Shown one piece after another: positions 36,859-46,743 of a stretch of 64,000 nt of DNA (its first letter is position 1; each line of letters starts with the position of its first letter). The stretch covers positions 3,576,538-3,640,537 of the forward strand of contig NZ_CP024636.1 of the NCBI RefSeq assembly GCF_009728735.1, read 5' to 3'. A model generated the notes under the pieces. That model did no database searches and was not told the origin of the DNA. It worked only from the letters and a program-made list of their open reading frames with translations. A program made the position numbers and the translations under genes. Source of the stretch: Pantoea phytobeneficialis. Lineage in GTDB: Bacteria; Pseudomonadota; Gammaproteobacteria; Enterobacterales; Enterobacteriaceae.

Positions 36859-37218
36859 TCAGACTGACTGACGTGGTACCAATACGCTGCCTTGCTTGCC
36901 GTAGGCGCTCATCATGGTTTTCTGCCGTGATGATTGTCCAACCAGCTGTGCCAGTTCATCCAGACGTGCCTGTAACAGGCGTTTGACTTCACTCTCATTG
37001 TCAAGGATATGGCGTAGTACCGGGCGAAGTTGCTCCTGAGTTTGCAGCGAAGGTGCGTTATCTTGCGTCGATCGTGCCAACTGTTGCACCGCACTAACGT
37101 ATTCCATCTCCTTGGTGATTAATTCATCCCATTCGCCGTCTGCGGCAAGGCGCAGCATTCCCTGGCTGAGATCGAGTAACTGCTGGTAAATGGCAATCAG
37201 ATGCGGTGCGATAGTCAT
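36859..37218 (-). CDS. fliT: FliT, FliD chaperone and FlhDC inhibitor
   Basis: 119 residues, all helical ([28 protein letters not shown]), matching FliT. It keeps the FliD cap monomeric before export and, when freed, inhibits FlhD4C2. The start overlaps the fliS stop (TAATG). Confidence 0.93.
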   Translation of the reverse strand: MTIAPHLIAIYQQLLDLSQGMLRLAADGEWDELITKEMEYVSAVQQLARSTQDNAPSLQTQEQLRPVLRHILDNESEVKRLLQARLDELAQLVGQSSRQKTMMSAYGKQGSVLVPRQSV

Positions 37219-37625
37219 TAAACGGCGTCCTGAAGGTGTTGAGGTTGAGCGACTTCTTTCCAGGCATCAGCGATGTTACGTAGCAGCCCTTCAACTTCTT
37301 CGATGGCTTCTACGTCATTACGCAGATTGGCCTGTAACAGACGGCGAACCATGTAGGCGTACAGCCCTAACAGGTTATCGGTGAGTTCATCACCGCTGCC
37401 TTCTGCCAGACCCTGTTTGAGTCCGTTTTCGATAATATTGATCGCTTTAGAGAGCGACAGACCTTTGCCCTCCATATTTCCGTCCTGCAAAAACAGACGG
37501 GCGCGTACCAGTGCACTGAGCGCACCGTCAAACAGCATCACCACCAGTTGCTGCTGGCTGGCGCTCATGACGGCGCTTTCAACGCCGATTTTGGCATAGG
37601 CTTGGGTGCCATTTGCGCTATACAT
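37218..37625 (-). CDS. fliS: FliS, flagellin export chaperone
   Basis: 135 residues; [36 protein letters not shown] is the FliS signature. It binds the C-terminal D0 region of FliC in the cytoplasm. AAGGAG precedes the ATG. Between fliD and fliT. Confidence 0.96.
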   Translation of the reverse strand: MYSANGTQAYAKIGVESAVMSASQQQLVVMLFDGALSALVRARLFLQDGNMEGKGLSLSKAINIIENGLKQGLAEGSGDELTDNLLGLYAYMVRRLLQANLRNDVEAIEEVEGLLRNIADAWKEVAQPQHLQDAV

Positions 37626-37635
37626 GAATCACTCC

Positions 37636-39072
37636 TTATGAGGATGAGCTACTGGTCGTCGTGCTGGAGCTGCTTGAAGAATCAAACTGCTGCGTCAGGT
37701 AGCTACTGGTACTGTTTAACTGACTCATCAAAACATCGAGGGCAGTAAACTGTGTTTTATAACGCGCGATCAGGTTATCGATACGCGTACTCATATCGTT
37801 GTACTGATCAGTCAGATCATTCAGGGTTTTACTCACGCCATCGGTGGCCGCCTGAACGATACCGGTGGTAGAAAGCCAGCTGGTCAGGTTGGTGGCGATG
37901 GTGGTGGTGATGCCAGTGGTGGTGCCATCGCCAACGATCATCTCTTTCACGCCATCCGGGTCGCTGGTCAGGGCGGTTTCCAGTTCATCGGAATCCAGCT
38001 CCAGCTGACCGGATGTCGGGTCAGTGGTAATACCGATCTGCGCCAGCGTTTTATAGGTTGAGCTGCTCTGCGCATTGGTCAGCATGCTTTTCAGCTGCGT
38101 CTGAATGGTACGCAGGGTGCTGTCACCGAGCAGCGCGCCGTTGCTGGAGTCCTGTGAATCTGAACCCACGTCCACTGCGGTATATTTGGTCAGGGTGTCG
38201 AACTGTGTCAGCAGGGTGTTGTAGGCATCAACCCAGCTCTCAATCGCGCTTTGCGCTTTCGACGAGTCTTTGGTGATGCTTAATGTCGCGTTACCGGTGG
38301 TGGTGTCATTGAGTTTGAGCGTAATGCCCTCCAGCGCATCACTGATGGTGTTGCTGCTGTTCTCAATTTCAACGTTGTTTACCGTCAGCTTGGCATTCTG
38401 AGCCGTGACGCTTTCCGTCATGGCGTTGCTGCTGGAGGTTGAGTCATATCCTACGATGCCTTGCAGGGTGTCATCGCCGGTCACGCTGATGCTGCTAACG
38501 GCATAATCGCTGCCGGTTTCTGACGACGTCAGTGACAGGCGATAGCTGCTATCACCGGTTTTAATAATGGTGGCGGTAACACCGGCATCGGCACTGTTGA
38601 TGGCATCACGCATACCCGTCAATGACGTCTGATCGCTGGTCAGGGTGATGTCTTTACTGGTGCCATCCACCAGGGTAATGGTCATCGTACGGCTGCTGGC
38701 AGAGCTGTCGCCCAGCGCGGTGCTGTTGCTGGTCTGTGTTGCTGAAGTCAGGGTTTGTGCCTGCGCCAGCTGTGACACGCTAATGGTGTAGTTTCCGGCT
38801 ACTGTGCTGCCAGATGTCGTGGCGCTAAAGGCACTGGAACTGCTGGTGGCAGATGTCGCAGTAAAAAGGTCTGCGTCATTCAAGGCGGTATTCGCGGTCT
38901 GGAACGTGGTCAATGCGCTTTTCAACGTACCGTAAGCGCTCAGCTTGGCGGTATAAGCTGTCTGCTGAGTAGAGATAGGATCTAATGACGCTTTTTCGGC
39001 GGTTTCCAGACTATCCAGAATGCTACTTAAATCGAGGCCTGAACCGACACCCAGGGTAGAGATACTTGCCAT
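37636..39072 (-). CDS. fliD: FliD, filament cap protein
   Basis: 478 residues. The conserved N terminus (STLGVGSGLDLSSILDSLE) and C-terminal coiled coil (LNDLTDQYNDMSTRIDNLIARYKTQFTALD) flank a serine/threonine-rich exposed domain; the protein ends in a poly-Ser/Thr run (SSSSSTTTSSSSS). It caps the filament and folds flagellin at the tip. It heads the fliDST operon behind a sigma-28 promoter. Confidence 0.96.
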   Translation of the reverse strand: MASISTLGVGSGLDLSSILDSLETAEKASLDPISTQQTAYTAKLSAYGTLKSALTTFQTANTALNDADLFTATSATSSSSAFSATTSGSTVAGNYTISVSQLAQAQTLTSATQTSNSTALGDSSASSRTMTITLVDGTSKDITLTSDQTSLTGMRDAINSADAGVTATIIKTGDSSYRLSLTSSETGSDYAVSSISVTGDDTLQGIVGYDSTSSSNAMTESVTAQNAKLTVNNVEIENSSNTISDALEGITLKLNDTTTGNATLSITKDSSKAQSAIESWVDAYNTLLTQFDTLTKYTAVDVGSDSQDSSNGALLGDSTLRTIQTQLKSMLTNAQSSSTYKTLAQIGITTDPTSGQLELDSDELETALTSDPDGVKEMIVGDGTTTGITTTIATNLTSWLSTTGIVQAATDGVSKTLNDLTDQYNDMSTRIDNLIARYKTQFTALDVLMSQLNSTSSYLTQQFDSSSSSSTTTSSSSS

Positions 39073-39114
39073 GTTGTTTCCTTTTTATGTCGACACGGAG
39101 AGTGAATACCGGGG

Positions 39115-39141
39115 TTATCGGCTTTCGATGGGGAAAGTTTA
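39115..39141 (-). promoter_or_regulatory. Sigma-28 promoter of fliDST
   Basis: On the minus strand TAAACTTT-N11-GCCGATAA, against consensus TAAAGTTT-N11-GCCGATAA: 15 of 16 matches with exact spacing, about 43 bp upstream of the fliD ATG. Confidence 0.93.
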
Positions 39142-39305
39142 AAATTATTTACCTGCGAGTAATAAAGCGAATAGCGCATATAGAGAAGGGTATTTCTGAC
39201 GCTAGAAAAGTGATCATTTATATCTAAAGAAGTCAGCGGGTCGGGCGATAAACATAAGCGTGACAGGCTGAAGACAAAAATTTTTGCCTGGTACTAAAAA
39301 AAATC

Positions 39306-39332
39306 TAAAGGTTGTTTAAGGGCAGACGATAA
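39306..39332 (+). promoter_or_regulatory. Sigma-28 promoter of fliC
   Basis: TAAAGGTT-N11-GACGATAA, 14 of 16 matches to consensus with exact spacing. The start of transcription would fall near 39338, giving a leader of about 70 nt before the fliC ATG. The stretch between this and the fliD promoter (39142-39305) is AT-rich and holds no gene. Confidence 0.92.
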
Positions 39333-39409
39333 CAACTTTGACGGCGCTGAAGCCGGCGGGTTGAAGCCCACACCTTAACCGAAAGACTTGATTAACAGGA
39401 ATATTTATC

Positions 39410-40708
39410 ATGGCCCAAGTCATTAATACCAACAGCCTCTCGCTGATCACTCAGAACAACATCAACAAGAACCAGTCTGCTCTGTCTACTTCTATTGAGC
39501 GTCTGTCTTCTGGTCTTCGTATTAACAGCGCTAAAGATGACGCAGCGGGCCAGGCAATTGCTAACCGCTTCACTTCTAACATCAACGGCCTGACTCAGGC
39601 AGCTCGTAACGCCAACGACGGTATCTCTGCTGCGCAGACTACTGAAGGCGCACTGTCTGAAATCAACAACAACTTACAGCGTATCCGTGAACTGACCGTA
39701 CAGGCACAGAACGGTACCAACTCTGATTCCGACCTGTCTTCAATCCAGGACGAAATCAAATCACGTCTGGATGAAATCGACCGTGTGTCTGACCAGACCA
39801 CTTTCAACGGCGTGAACGTGCTGTCTAAAAACGGCTCAATGAGCATTCAGGTTGGTTCTAACGATGGCGAAACCATCGACATCAACCTGGAGCAGATCGA
39901 CTCTTCAACTCTGGGTCTGAGCGGCTTCTCTGTTTCTAAAAACTCTCTGGATGTGACCGACGCGGTTACTCAGGTTGCCGATACTGGCGGCGTGATGACT
40001 GATGTTGACATGTCAGACGTAGCAACCAAACTGGGCGTGAGCAGCGGTACTCTGTCTCTGCACCAGATCTCTGGCACCAACGAATATGTTGTTCAGTCTG
40101 GCAGCGATTACTACTCTGTATCTGTTGATAACAGCGGTGCAGATGCCGGTAAAGTTGAACTGAACACCACCGACGTTTCTTACGGTGACGAATCTAACGG
40201 TATCGCCACTAACGGCGCGGTACAGAGCGGTCAGCTGATTAAAGTTGGCACCGACAGCAGCGGCAACGCAACTGCCTACGTCACCATCCAGGACAAAAAC
40301 TACAGCGTGTCTTCTGGCCTGCTGGCAAACAGCTCCGATGCAACTGCTGCGACTTCTGGCGCAACTTCAGGTATCGAACTGAGCTCTACCGGTGGCGTGA
40401 CTGCAACCACAGAATTCTCTGGCGCAGCAACTGCTGACCCGCTGGCGCTGCTGGACAAAGCTATCGCTAAAGTTGATACCTACCGTTCAAGCCTGGGTGC
40501 GGTGCAGAACCGTCTGGACTCTGCTATCACCAACCTGAACAACACCACGACGAACCTGTCGGAAGCGCAGTCCCGTATCCAGGATGCGGACTACGCAACA
40601 GAAGTGTCGAACATGTCTAAAGCACAGATCATCCAGCAGGCAGGTAACTCCGTGTTGGCGAAAGCTAACGCCGTACCTCAGCAGGTTCTGTCTCTGCTGC
40701 AAGGCTAA
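39410..40708 (+). CDS. fliC: FliC, flagellin
   Basis: 432 residues. The D0/D1 regions are canonical at both ends (AQVINTNSLSLITQNNINKN and the C-terminal NMSKAQIIQQAGNSVLAKAN...VLSLLQG). The central exposed region (about 175-345) is rich in Ser, Thr and Gly (for example DATAATSGATSGIELSSTGG) and would offer many O-glycosylation sites. Codon use is strongly biased, as for a very highly expressed gene. AGGA lies 10 nt before the ATG. The carbohydrate island that follows (41029-54698) probably modifies this protein. Confidence 0.98.
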   Translation: MAQVINTNSLSLITQNNINKNQSALSTSIERLSSGLRINSAKDDAAGQAIANRFTSNINGLTQAARNANDGISAAQTTEGALSEINNNLQRIRELTVQAQNGTNSDSDLSSIQDEIKSRLDEIDRVSDQTTFNGVNVLSKNGSMSIQVGSNDGETIDINLEQIDSSTLGLSGFSVSKNSLDVTDAVTQVADTGGVMTDVDMSDVATKLGVSSGTLSLHQISGTNEYVVQSGSDYYSVSVDNSGADAGKVELNTTDVSYGDESNGIATNGAVQSGQLIKVGTDSSGNATAYVTIQDKNYSVSSGLLANSSDATAATSGATSGIELSSTGGVTATTEFSGAATADPLALLDKAIAKVDTYRSSLGAVQNRLDSAITNLNNTTTNLSEAQSRIQDADYATEVSNMSKAQIIQQAGNSVLAKANAVPQQVLSLLQG

Positions 40709-40775
40709 TCAGCGTAACAGGCGTTATCCAAACAGACTTGTCTGGCATAACGAGTTACTGAATCTGATTAACGTA

Positions 40776-40806
40776 AACGAAGGGTGTTTATACACCCTTC
40801 GTTTTT
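40776..40806 (+). terminator. Intrinsic terminator of fliC
   Basis: AAACGAAGGGTGT-TTAT-ACACCCTTCGTTT, a 13-bp perfect stem, followed by more T residues. Confidence 0.95.
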
Positions 40807-41028
40807 TGCTTTCTGCAAGCCAGAACACGCTCCCCAGGGTGAATATGTAGGCGGCAAATAGTCGTGAATTAGGCCTTTATCTCACGATTGAAAAGGTTTA
40901 TCCGGTGTTAATTTTAATCTCATTTAACCGCCCGGATCCCTCCTGGCACTTTAGCAGAGTCATCCCATTCTGGCTTCGGTAAGAGCAGATAACTTGTCAA
41001 ACCGGAGGGGATAAGCAGGAGAGTTTCA

Positions 41029-42012
41029 ATGAACTATTTCGATCAGATCAGTTTCGGTTCAGACGAAAGCATTATGAATTTGTTAGATAATCGTCGCAGT
41101 GCGCTACTGACGGATATTCAGAAACAAATCATGTTTAAACGACACGTTGAAATCGTCAACCTTGAGCTCTCATACAGTTGTAACCGGAAGTGCGATTATT
41201 GCCCGGTAAGTTTTTCGAATCGTCAGTCAGTGCAACGCTTCATGGACCAGACTTTATTAGAAAAGATCTGTCATGAACTGGCGGCAGTTCGTTATGAGAA
41301 TCGCATCTCGTTAAATCTTTATAACGAACCGTTAATGGACCTGGCACTGGAAAGCAAAATTGCTTTGATAAAACGCACGTTACCCTATACCCATGTGGCA
41401 TTTAACAGTAATGGGGATTATCTGGACAGCGAACGCTTGGCTACCTTAGCTGAAAGTGGACTGGATGCCATATGTGTGACGTTACATCCCAATGCGAACG
41501 TCATACAAAGTGCATCCTCCATTTGTCGGCGAGTGCATAAAATTGTCGAGCGATTGGGTTGCGAACACTTGTTTGCCGATTTCAGTGTAGATGATGTGAC
41601 GCAGTCAACGAACATTGAGTTCAGCCTGCGGGGCGTAAAAATTAAGGTTCAATGGCCAGACTGGCGCAAAAGCGGCACAAATCGCGCGGGATTATTAACA
41701 GAACATGTTGCGAGCAGTGCGATTCGTACGCAGCCCTGTGTGAAGCCATTTAGAGAATTCACTATTTTCTATGACGGTACGGTTCAACCTTGCTGCGAAA
41801 GTTTTCTTGATGACAAGACTAATCTTGCTTCAGCAGGGAGTTTACAGACGTTGTCAATCTATGACATCTATGCTGGGAAAATGCTAAGTAATTTCCGTAA
41901 AGGGTTATTTGATTTTGGCCTGAAAAAAGGAATTTGTGCTTCTTGTACTGTTGCGGACTATAGCCGTGAAGAAGATGATGCTGAACGCAAGCGTATATTA
42001 CAGGCGTTATAA
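41029..42012 (+). CDS. Radical SAM protein with SPASM/twitch cluster domain
   Basis: 327 residues. The radical SAM cluster motif is C51-x3-C55-x2-C58 (SCNRKCDYC). The C-terminal region holds further cysteines at about 237, 255, 256, 303 and 306 (QPCVKPF, VQPCCES, GICASC), typical of a SPASM or twitch domain binding an auxiliary iron-sulfur cluster. SPASM enzymes modify peptides, proteins or sugars by radical chemistry. Directly after fliC and before a methyltransferase, it may act on flagellin or on its sugar. It is not the known flagellin methylase FliB. GGAG lies upstream of the ATG at some distance. Confidence 0.85.
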   Translation: MNYFDQISFGSDESIMNLLDNRRSALLTDIQKQIMFKRHVEIVNLELSYSCNRKCDYCPVSFSNRQSVQRFMDQTLLEKICHELAAVRYENRISLNLYNEPLMDLALESKIALIKRTLPYTHVAFNSNGDYLDSERLATLAESGLDAICVTLHPNANVIQSASSICRRVHKIVERLGCEHLFADFSVDDVTQSTNIEFSLRGVKIKVQWPDWRKSGTNRAGLLTEHVASSAIRTQPCVKPFREFTIFYDGTVQPCCESFLDDKTNLASAGSLQTLSIYDIYAGKMLSNFRKGLFDFGLKKGICASCTVADYSREEDDAERKRILQAL

Positions 42013-42051
42013 ATCAAGGCATTTCCGGGCATTTTATCAAAGAGAAAAGAC

Positions 42052-42891
42052 ATGAGAGACATTGAAGATTTTATTACTGGTGAAAGTCGCTATTTCGAAC
42101 CCATGCTGATGCGTGCAACTCAATCGACAGCAGCGCAGCGGGAACAATGGCGTACGGAGACGATTCGGGAACGCCAGGAGCGTATTTCACTTGAAGTCTT
42201 TGAACAGTTAGAGGGCCATGTTAAATACGGTCCTTTTACTGGCATGAAACTCGATCGTAATACCTGGTGGGGTAAGCTTGATCTTGCGTCACAATGTCTG
42301 GGTTTATATGAAAAAGAGATTCTTGATATTGTCGGAGAAATAAATCCCGATCAGTACAGCCGATTTATCGATATTGGTGCTGCTGATGGATATTATGCTA
42401 TTGGGATGCTGCTTTCCGGTAAATTTAACAAGACATCTTGCTTTGAAATAACGGAAAAAGGGCGCGAAGTCATCGCCAAAAATTGGCAAAACAATGGTTC
42501 ACCCGGTGAATTGCATATTTTTGGTGAGGCGACTGAGAAGAGTCTCGCCGCGCTATCTGCGGAGGAAAGGAACAACGCGTTTGTACTGGTGGATATTGAA
42601 GGGTTTGAGTTTGAATTGTTGAGCGAAAAAACACTTTCGTTGCTGCAATCCTGTACTGTTATCATTGAAATTCATCATTGGGTTGATGATTTTTTGCCAC
42701 GTTATACAAGGTTATTGCGCACAGCAAGTCAGTTATTTGACCTCGAGCTGCTTAAACCTGTCGAGCGTGCCACACTCCATCTGGCTGAGCTGCGTGATTT
42801 AACCGACGACAACCGTTTACTACTGACTTCCGAGCGACGTCCGGGTGTTATGCGTTTCTTAAAACTTTCGCCAAAATCACCGGCCATGTGA
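42052..42891 (+). CDS. SAM-dependent methyltransferase, FkbM-like
   Basis: 279 residues. The SAM-binding motif FIDIGAADGYYAIG lies at 106-118, and the acidic post-motif region VLVDIEGFEFELL fits class I FkbM-type O-methyltransferases that act on sugars and polyketides. It lies 39 bp after the radical SAM gene, so they are likely co-transcribed. FkbM enzymes are common in flagellin glycosylation and O-antigen loci, where they methylate the terminal sugar. Confidence 0.8.
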   Translation: MRDIEDFITGESRYFEPMLMRATQSTAAQREQWRTETIRERQERISLEVFEQLEGHVKYGPFTGMKLDRNTWWGKLDLASQCLGLYEKEILDIVGEINPDQYSRFIDIGAADGYYAIGMLLSGKFNKTSCFEITEKGREVIAKNWQNNGSPGELHIFGEATEKSLAALSAEERNNAFVLVDIEGFEFELLSEKTLSLLQSCTVIIEIHHWVDDFLPRYTRLLRTASQLFDLELLKPVERATLHLAELRDLTDDNRLLLTSERRPGVMRFLKLSPKSPAM

Positions 42892-43055
42892 CATTCAGCA
42901 GCGCCTGATTGCTGACCAAAACGGTATGAATAGGCGGCGATTCACGGTGTTGCTCGACGGATTGAATCCAGAGAGGCTCTTTATCATGAGGAATACTCGT
43001 CTTTCTGCGCCTGACAAAGAGTGCTGGCGCAACGTATTCCAGCGAAGGGCCTCTG

Positions 43056-46000
43056 ATGAATCACTCTCCACTTGTCAGCATTATTATCACTGCACACGTT
43101 CCCGTCTGGCTGGAGGGATCGCTTAAAAGCGCCCTGGCACAGGACTATCCGCATTGTGAGATTCTGGTCTCCGATACCAGTGGCAAACAGTTTATTGGTC
43201 AACGGTTACAACCTTATCTCAATCAGCCAGGACATACCGTCAGGCACTTAATCTTTCCAGCTGGGTACTCAACAGCACTGGCTGAAGCGATCCATTCGGC
43301 ACAAGGCAAATACATTAAGTTGCTGAGTTTTGCCGATCAATTGGCACCTCAATGTGTTTCAACGATGGTCCAGGTGTTAGAAAGCCTGCCTCAGGCGGTG
43401 TTGGCTGTCTCCAAACGTAAGCGACTTGATGCAGGCGGTGAGGATGTGGCGGATACGTTATCCACAGCGGCATTTTTGCCACAACCGGGGCTGGTAAAGG
43501 GTACCGACCTGCTGCGTTATCAATGTCGTCTCAGCTACAACCTGATCGGTGACCTCAGTGCGACCTTAATCAGGCGGGAGTGCCTGTTGGCACTGATGCC
43601 AGAACCAGAGGCGCTGTTCACCCTTGAGAATGAAACATTAGCACCAGCAGGTGCACTGGTTTTGTATAGCAAATTGTTAGCACAAGGTGATGCGGTTTGG
43701 TTCCCGACCCCACTCTGTGCAGTACGCGTTTCTGATGTCCATCCTCAACCTCATCAGATCGAGGATGACGAGCCGGCTCGGACGTCGCGAGAGAGAGTGA
43801 TTCAGTTTTTGCGGCAAGCATCCTGGCAGAGCAGCGCAAAAGGGCCATCAGAGCTCATCTCTGTTGCGCCCTTATCACAGCCAGCGGCATTTACGCAGCA
43901 TAATGTCAGGCAGTTGCAATATCATGCACTCAGTCTCAGTACGCTTTTTCACTGGAATGCGGTTCGGAGTCTGAAGCCAGTTCACCAGGCGGCGCTGCAA
44001 CAGTTGAGCGATCGTTCACCACAGCCTGCGAGCCTTGCGATCATCATTATCGTCACGCCTGAAAATGTAGAGCAGCTGAATGACACGTTAACATCCCTGA
44101 GTGATTTTTCTTCGCCATTATTGGTACTTACCCCTTTATTGGTCGGTGAGGTAACTGACAATACGCAGGGAGCCCCAGCCTGGCCTGCATCAGCTGAATC
44201 CCGACTTGCGATAATTAACCAGCTTATTGCTGAACAGACGTACACTTGGTTGATGTGTGTTGAGGCCGGAACACGTTTTAATCTCTCCGGGCTAATGGCG
44301 TTGTCTACCACTTTGCCATCACGGGATGACGTGTTGGCGCTGTATGCAGATGAGTATTTCTATATTGAACAGCAACCCGCAGGTCTGGCATTCCGCCCGG
44401 ATTTCAATCTGGATATGTTGCTCAGTTCACCGAAGTCCATGGCACGACACTGGCTATTTCGTCGTGAACTGTTACTCGCAGCAGAGGGGTTTGACATCAA
44501 TTTTAACCAGTCAGCTGAACTGGATCTGATCGTCAAACTGATTGAATCGCAGGGGTTGAATGTTGTCGGTCACCTCGCGGAACCACTTCTGACAGCTCAT
44601 CTTCGACCACGAGATATTGCGCAGGATGCACAGATTATCCAGCGTCATCTGCACAACCGTGGTTATGCAGAGGCGGAAATTGCGCTTGATGGCTACTACA
44701 ACTATCGGCTGCGCTATAACCATGCTGATCAACCCAAGGTTTCCATAATCATTCTGGCCGGGGAAAGCCTGGCGGCGTTGATCACCTGTGTCACAACATT
44801 GATGGAGAAGACACGTTATCAGCATTACGAGTTGATGATCGTGGCTGACAATCAGCGTAGCCAGGAGCGCGATAACTGGCTTGAGGCGATTGCAACCGTT
44901 GATGTAGAGCGTATCCGCGTCGTGCGTTACGACGGTGAATGGCATCAGGGCGCAATGGCGAATCTGGCAGCAGAACATGCACAGGGCGAATACCTGATGT
45001 TTCTGCACAGTGAGCTAGCCATTACGGATGGCGAGTGGCTGGCGAATTTGCTCAATCACGCGCAACGCCCGGAAGTGGCGATTGTGGGAGGCAAGCAACT
45101 GTCGGCGGATAATAAAGTGCGCCATGCGGGCTTTGTCCTTGGTGTTAATGGCATCGCTGGCGATGTATTTCGCGGCCAGGACGATAAGGCTCCGTCTGCG
45201 CTTGGACGCCTACATCTCGATCAAAACTACAGTGCCGTATCAGGCGACTTTATGCTGGTTCGTTTTACGGTGTTTGCCGCTCTGAATGGTTTCGATGAAA
45301 CCCTGACGCTATTCACTGACGTTGATCTTTGCCTGCGCGCCCGAAATCAAGGCTACCTGACAGTGTGGACGCCCTATGCCCGTGTATTGCGGGCGGCAGA
45401 TCGAAAACGTCCGTTTGCGGGCGTGTCGATCCAGGCTGCGGCGCGACTCAAGCAACAGGAAGAGGATTTGCTGTTGCAGCGCTGGTTACCGTTAGTTGGA
45501 CGCGACCCAGCGTATAACACCAACCTGTCGCAACGTGGTCGACATTTTGATATCAGCAATGACAGTGAAATGTGCTGGCAGCCAGTGAGAAGTGCGGGTT
45601 TACCACAGCTGTTACTCCATCACTCAGATACGGCGGGTTGCGGTCACTATCGTATGCTGCAACCCTTGCACGCGATGCAAATGGAAGGCAAGGCACAGGG
45701 TAATGCCTCTCTCTCATTGCTTAACCTGAGTGAGGTGGCACAGTATCGTCCAGACAGTTTGATTATCCAGCGCCGGTATGCACCTGCCTTTCATACCTGG
45801 ATTGAGCGTGCCGGTAAGATTCCCGAAATGTTCAAAGTGTTTGAGCTGGATGACTATATTCTTAATTTGCCCATGAAACACTACAACCGCGCCAATTTCC
45901 GGCAGGAAGTATCGGGGCATTTACGTAAAAGCCTGAGCTATTTTGACCGCTTCGTGGTGTCGACACAGCCACTAGCAGAGGCCCTGTCGTCTTTCCACCC

Positions 46001-46583
46001 TGATATTCAGGTGGTGCTTAACCGTTTGCCGGTTAACTGGTGGGGAGGGCTACACAGTCTACGTGGGCAAGGGCGTAAACCCCGTGTCGGCTGGGCTGGT
46101 GGCTCCAGTCATCAGGGGGACCTGGAAATGATAGCGGATGTGGTCAAAGCGCTTGCCAACGAAGTGGAATGGGTGTTCATGGGGATGTGCCCGGAGAAAC
46201 TGCGCCCTTACGTGCATGAACATCATTCAGGCGTGGACATCAGCCTTTATCCGGCCACGCTGGCTGCACTGAATCTGGATCTGGCTCTGGCACCGGTAGA
46301 GGATAATATCTTCAACGATTGCAAAAGCAATCTGCGCTTGATGGAGTATGGCGCTTGTGGCATCCCGGTGGTGTGCAGCGATGTCCAATGTTATCGCCAC
46401 ACTAACTTACCGGTGACTCGCGTGAAAAATCGCTTCAAAGATTGGGTCGATGCGATCCGTATGCATCTTAATGACCTGAATGAAAGTGAACGAACCGGTC
46501 TCGCCCTCCAGCGGCAGGTGCGTGAAGAGTGGATGCTCAAAGGCACCCATGTTGATAACTGGCTCAAAGCCTGGAGCGCCTGA
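43056..46583 (+). CDS. Giant multi-domain glycosyltransferase (GT2-GT2-GT2-GT-B), Fgt-like
   Basis: 1175 residues. The first GT-A/GT2-like domain opens with LVSIIITAHVPVWLEGSLKS (about 5-120); a second, more degenerate one spans about 330-550 (LALYADEYFY); a third at about 560-830 begins VSIIILAGESLAAL and keeps the acceptor motif FTDVDLCLRARNQGY. A GT-B domain at about 850-1170 contains VGWAGGSSHQGDLEMI and the donor-site stretch NLRLMEYGACGIPVVCSD. Such large fusions occur in flagellin glycosylation loci, for example Fgt1/Fgt2 of Pseudomonas syringae. Start ATG 43056 has AAGGG upstream. Confidence 0.83.
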   Translation: MNHSPLVSIIITAHVPVWLEGSLKSALAQDYPHCEILVSDTSGKQFIGQRLQPYLNQPGHTVRHLIFPAGYSTALAEAIHSAQGKYIKLLSFADQLAPQCVSTMVQVLESLPQAVLAVSKRKRLDAGGEDVADTLSTAAFLPQPGLVKGTDLLRYQCRLSYNLIGDLSATLIRRECLLALMPEPEALFTLENETLAPAGALVLYSKLLAQGDAVWFPTPLCAVRVSDVHPQPHQIEDDEPARTSRERVIQFLRQASWQSSAKGPSELISVAPLSQPAAFTQHNVRQLQYHALSLSTLFHWNAVRSLKPVHQAALQQLSDRSPQPASLAIIIIVTPENVEQLNDTLTSLSDFSSPLLVLTPLLVGEVTDNTQGAPAWPASAESRLAIINQLIAEQTYTWLMCVEAGTRFNLSGLMALSTTLPSRDDVLALYADEYFYIEQQPAGLAFRPDFNLDMLLSSPKSMARHWLFRRELLLAAEGFDINFNQSAELDLIVKLIESQGLNVVGHLAEPLLTAHLRPRDIAQDAQIIQRHLHNRGYAEAEIALDGYYNYRLRYNHADQPKVSIIILAGESLAALITCVTTLMEKTRYQHYELMIVADNQRSQERDNWLEAIATVDVERIRVVRYDGEWHQGAMANLAAEHAQGEYLMFLHSELAITDGEWLANLLNHAQRPEVAIVGGKQLSADNKVRHAGFVLGVNGIAGDVFRGQDDKAPSALGRLHLDQNYSAVSGDFMLVRFTVFAALNGFDETLTLFTDVDLCLRARNQGYLTVWTPYARVLRAADRKRPFAGVSIQAAARLKQQEEDLLLQRWLPLVGRDPAYNTNLSQRGRHFDISNDSEMCWQPVRSAGLPQLLLHHSDTAGCGHYRMLQPLHAMQMEGKAQGNASLSLLNLSEVAQYRPDSLIIQRRYAPAFHTWIERAGKIPEMFKVFELDDYILNLPMKHYNRANFRQEVSGHLRKSLSYFDRFVVSTQPLAEALSSFHPDIQVVLNRLPVNWWGGLHSLRGQGRKPRVGWAGGSSHQGDLEMIADVVKALANEVEWVFMGMCPEKLRPYVHEHHSGVDISLYPATLAALNLDLALAPVEDNIFNDCKSNLRLMEYGACGIPVVCSDVQCYRHTNLPVTRVKNRFKDWVDAIRMHLNDLNESERTGLALQRQVREEWMLKGTHVDNWLKAWSA

Positions 46584-46596
46584 TTACTGTGGCACG

Positions 46597-46627
46597 CAGG
46601 CTGGGTATCCCATCCAGCCTGTTTCCT
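46597..46627 (+). terminator. Hairpin between the two giant glycosyltransferase genes
   Basis: CAGGCTGG and CCAGCCTG pair with a 9-nt loop followed by TTTCCTTT. The tail is imperfect, so partial termination or attenuation is as likely as full termination. Confidence 0.6.
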
Positions 46628-46743
46628 TTGATATGAAAAATGCCGCGTTTTTGCCCTCTGTTTTGGGGATTGGTTGTCACCTGTCATGGCTACTATAGAG
46701 AAAATTTGCCCGGCAACACTTGCCGCTCAATATACGCGTAACC

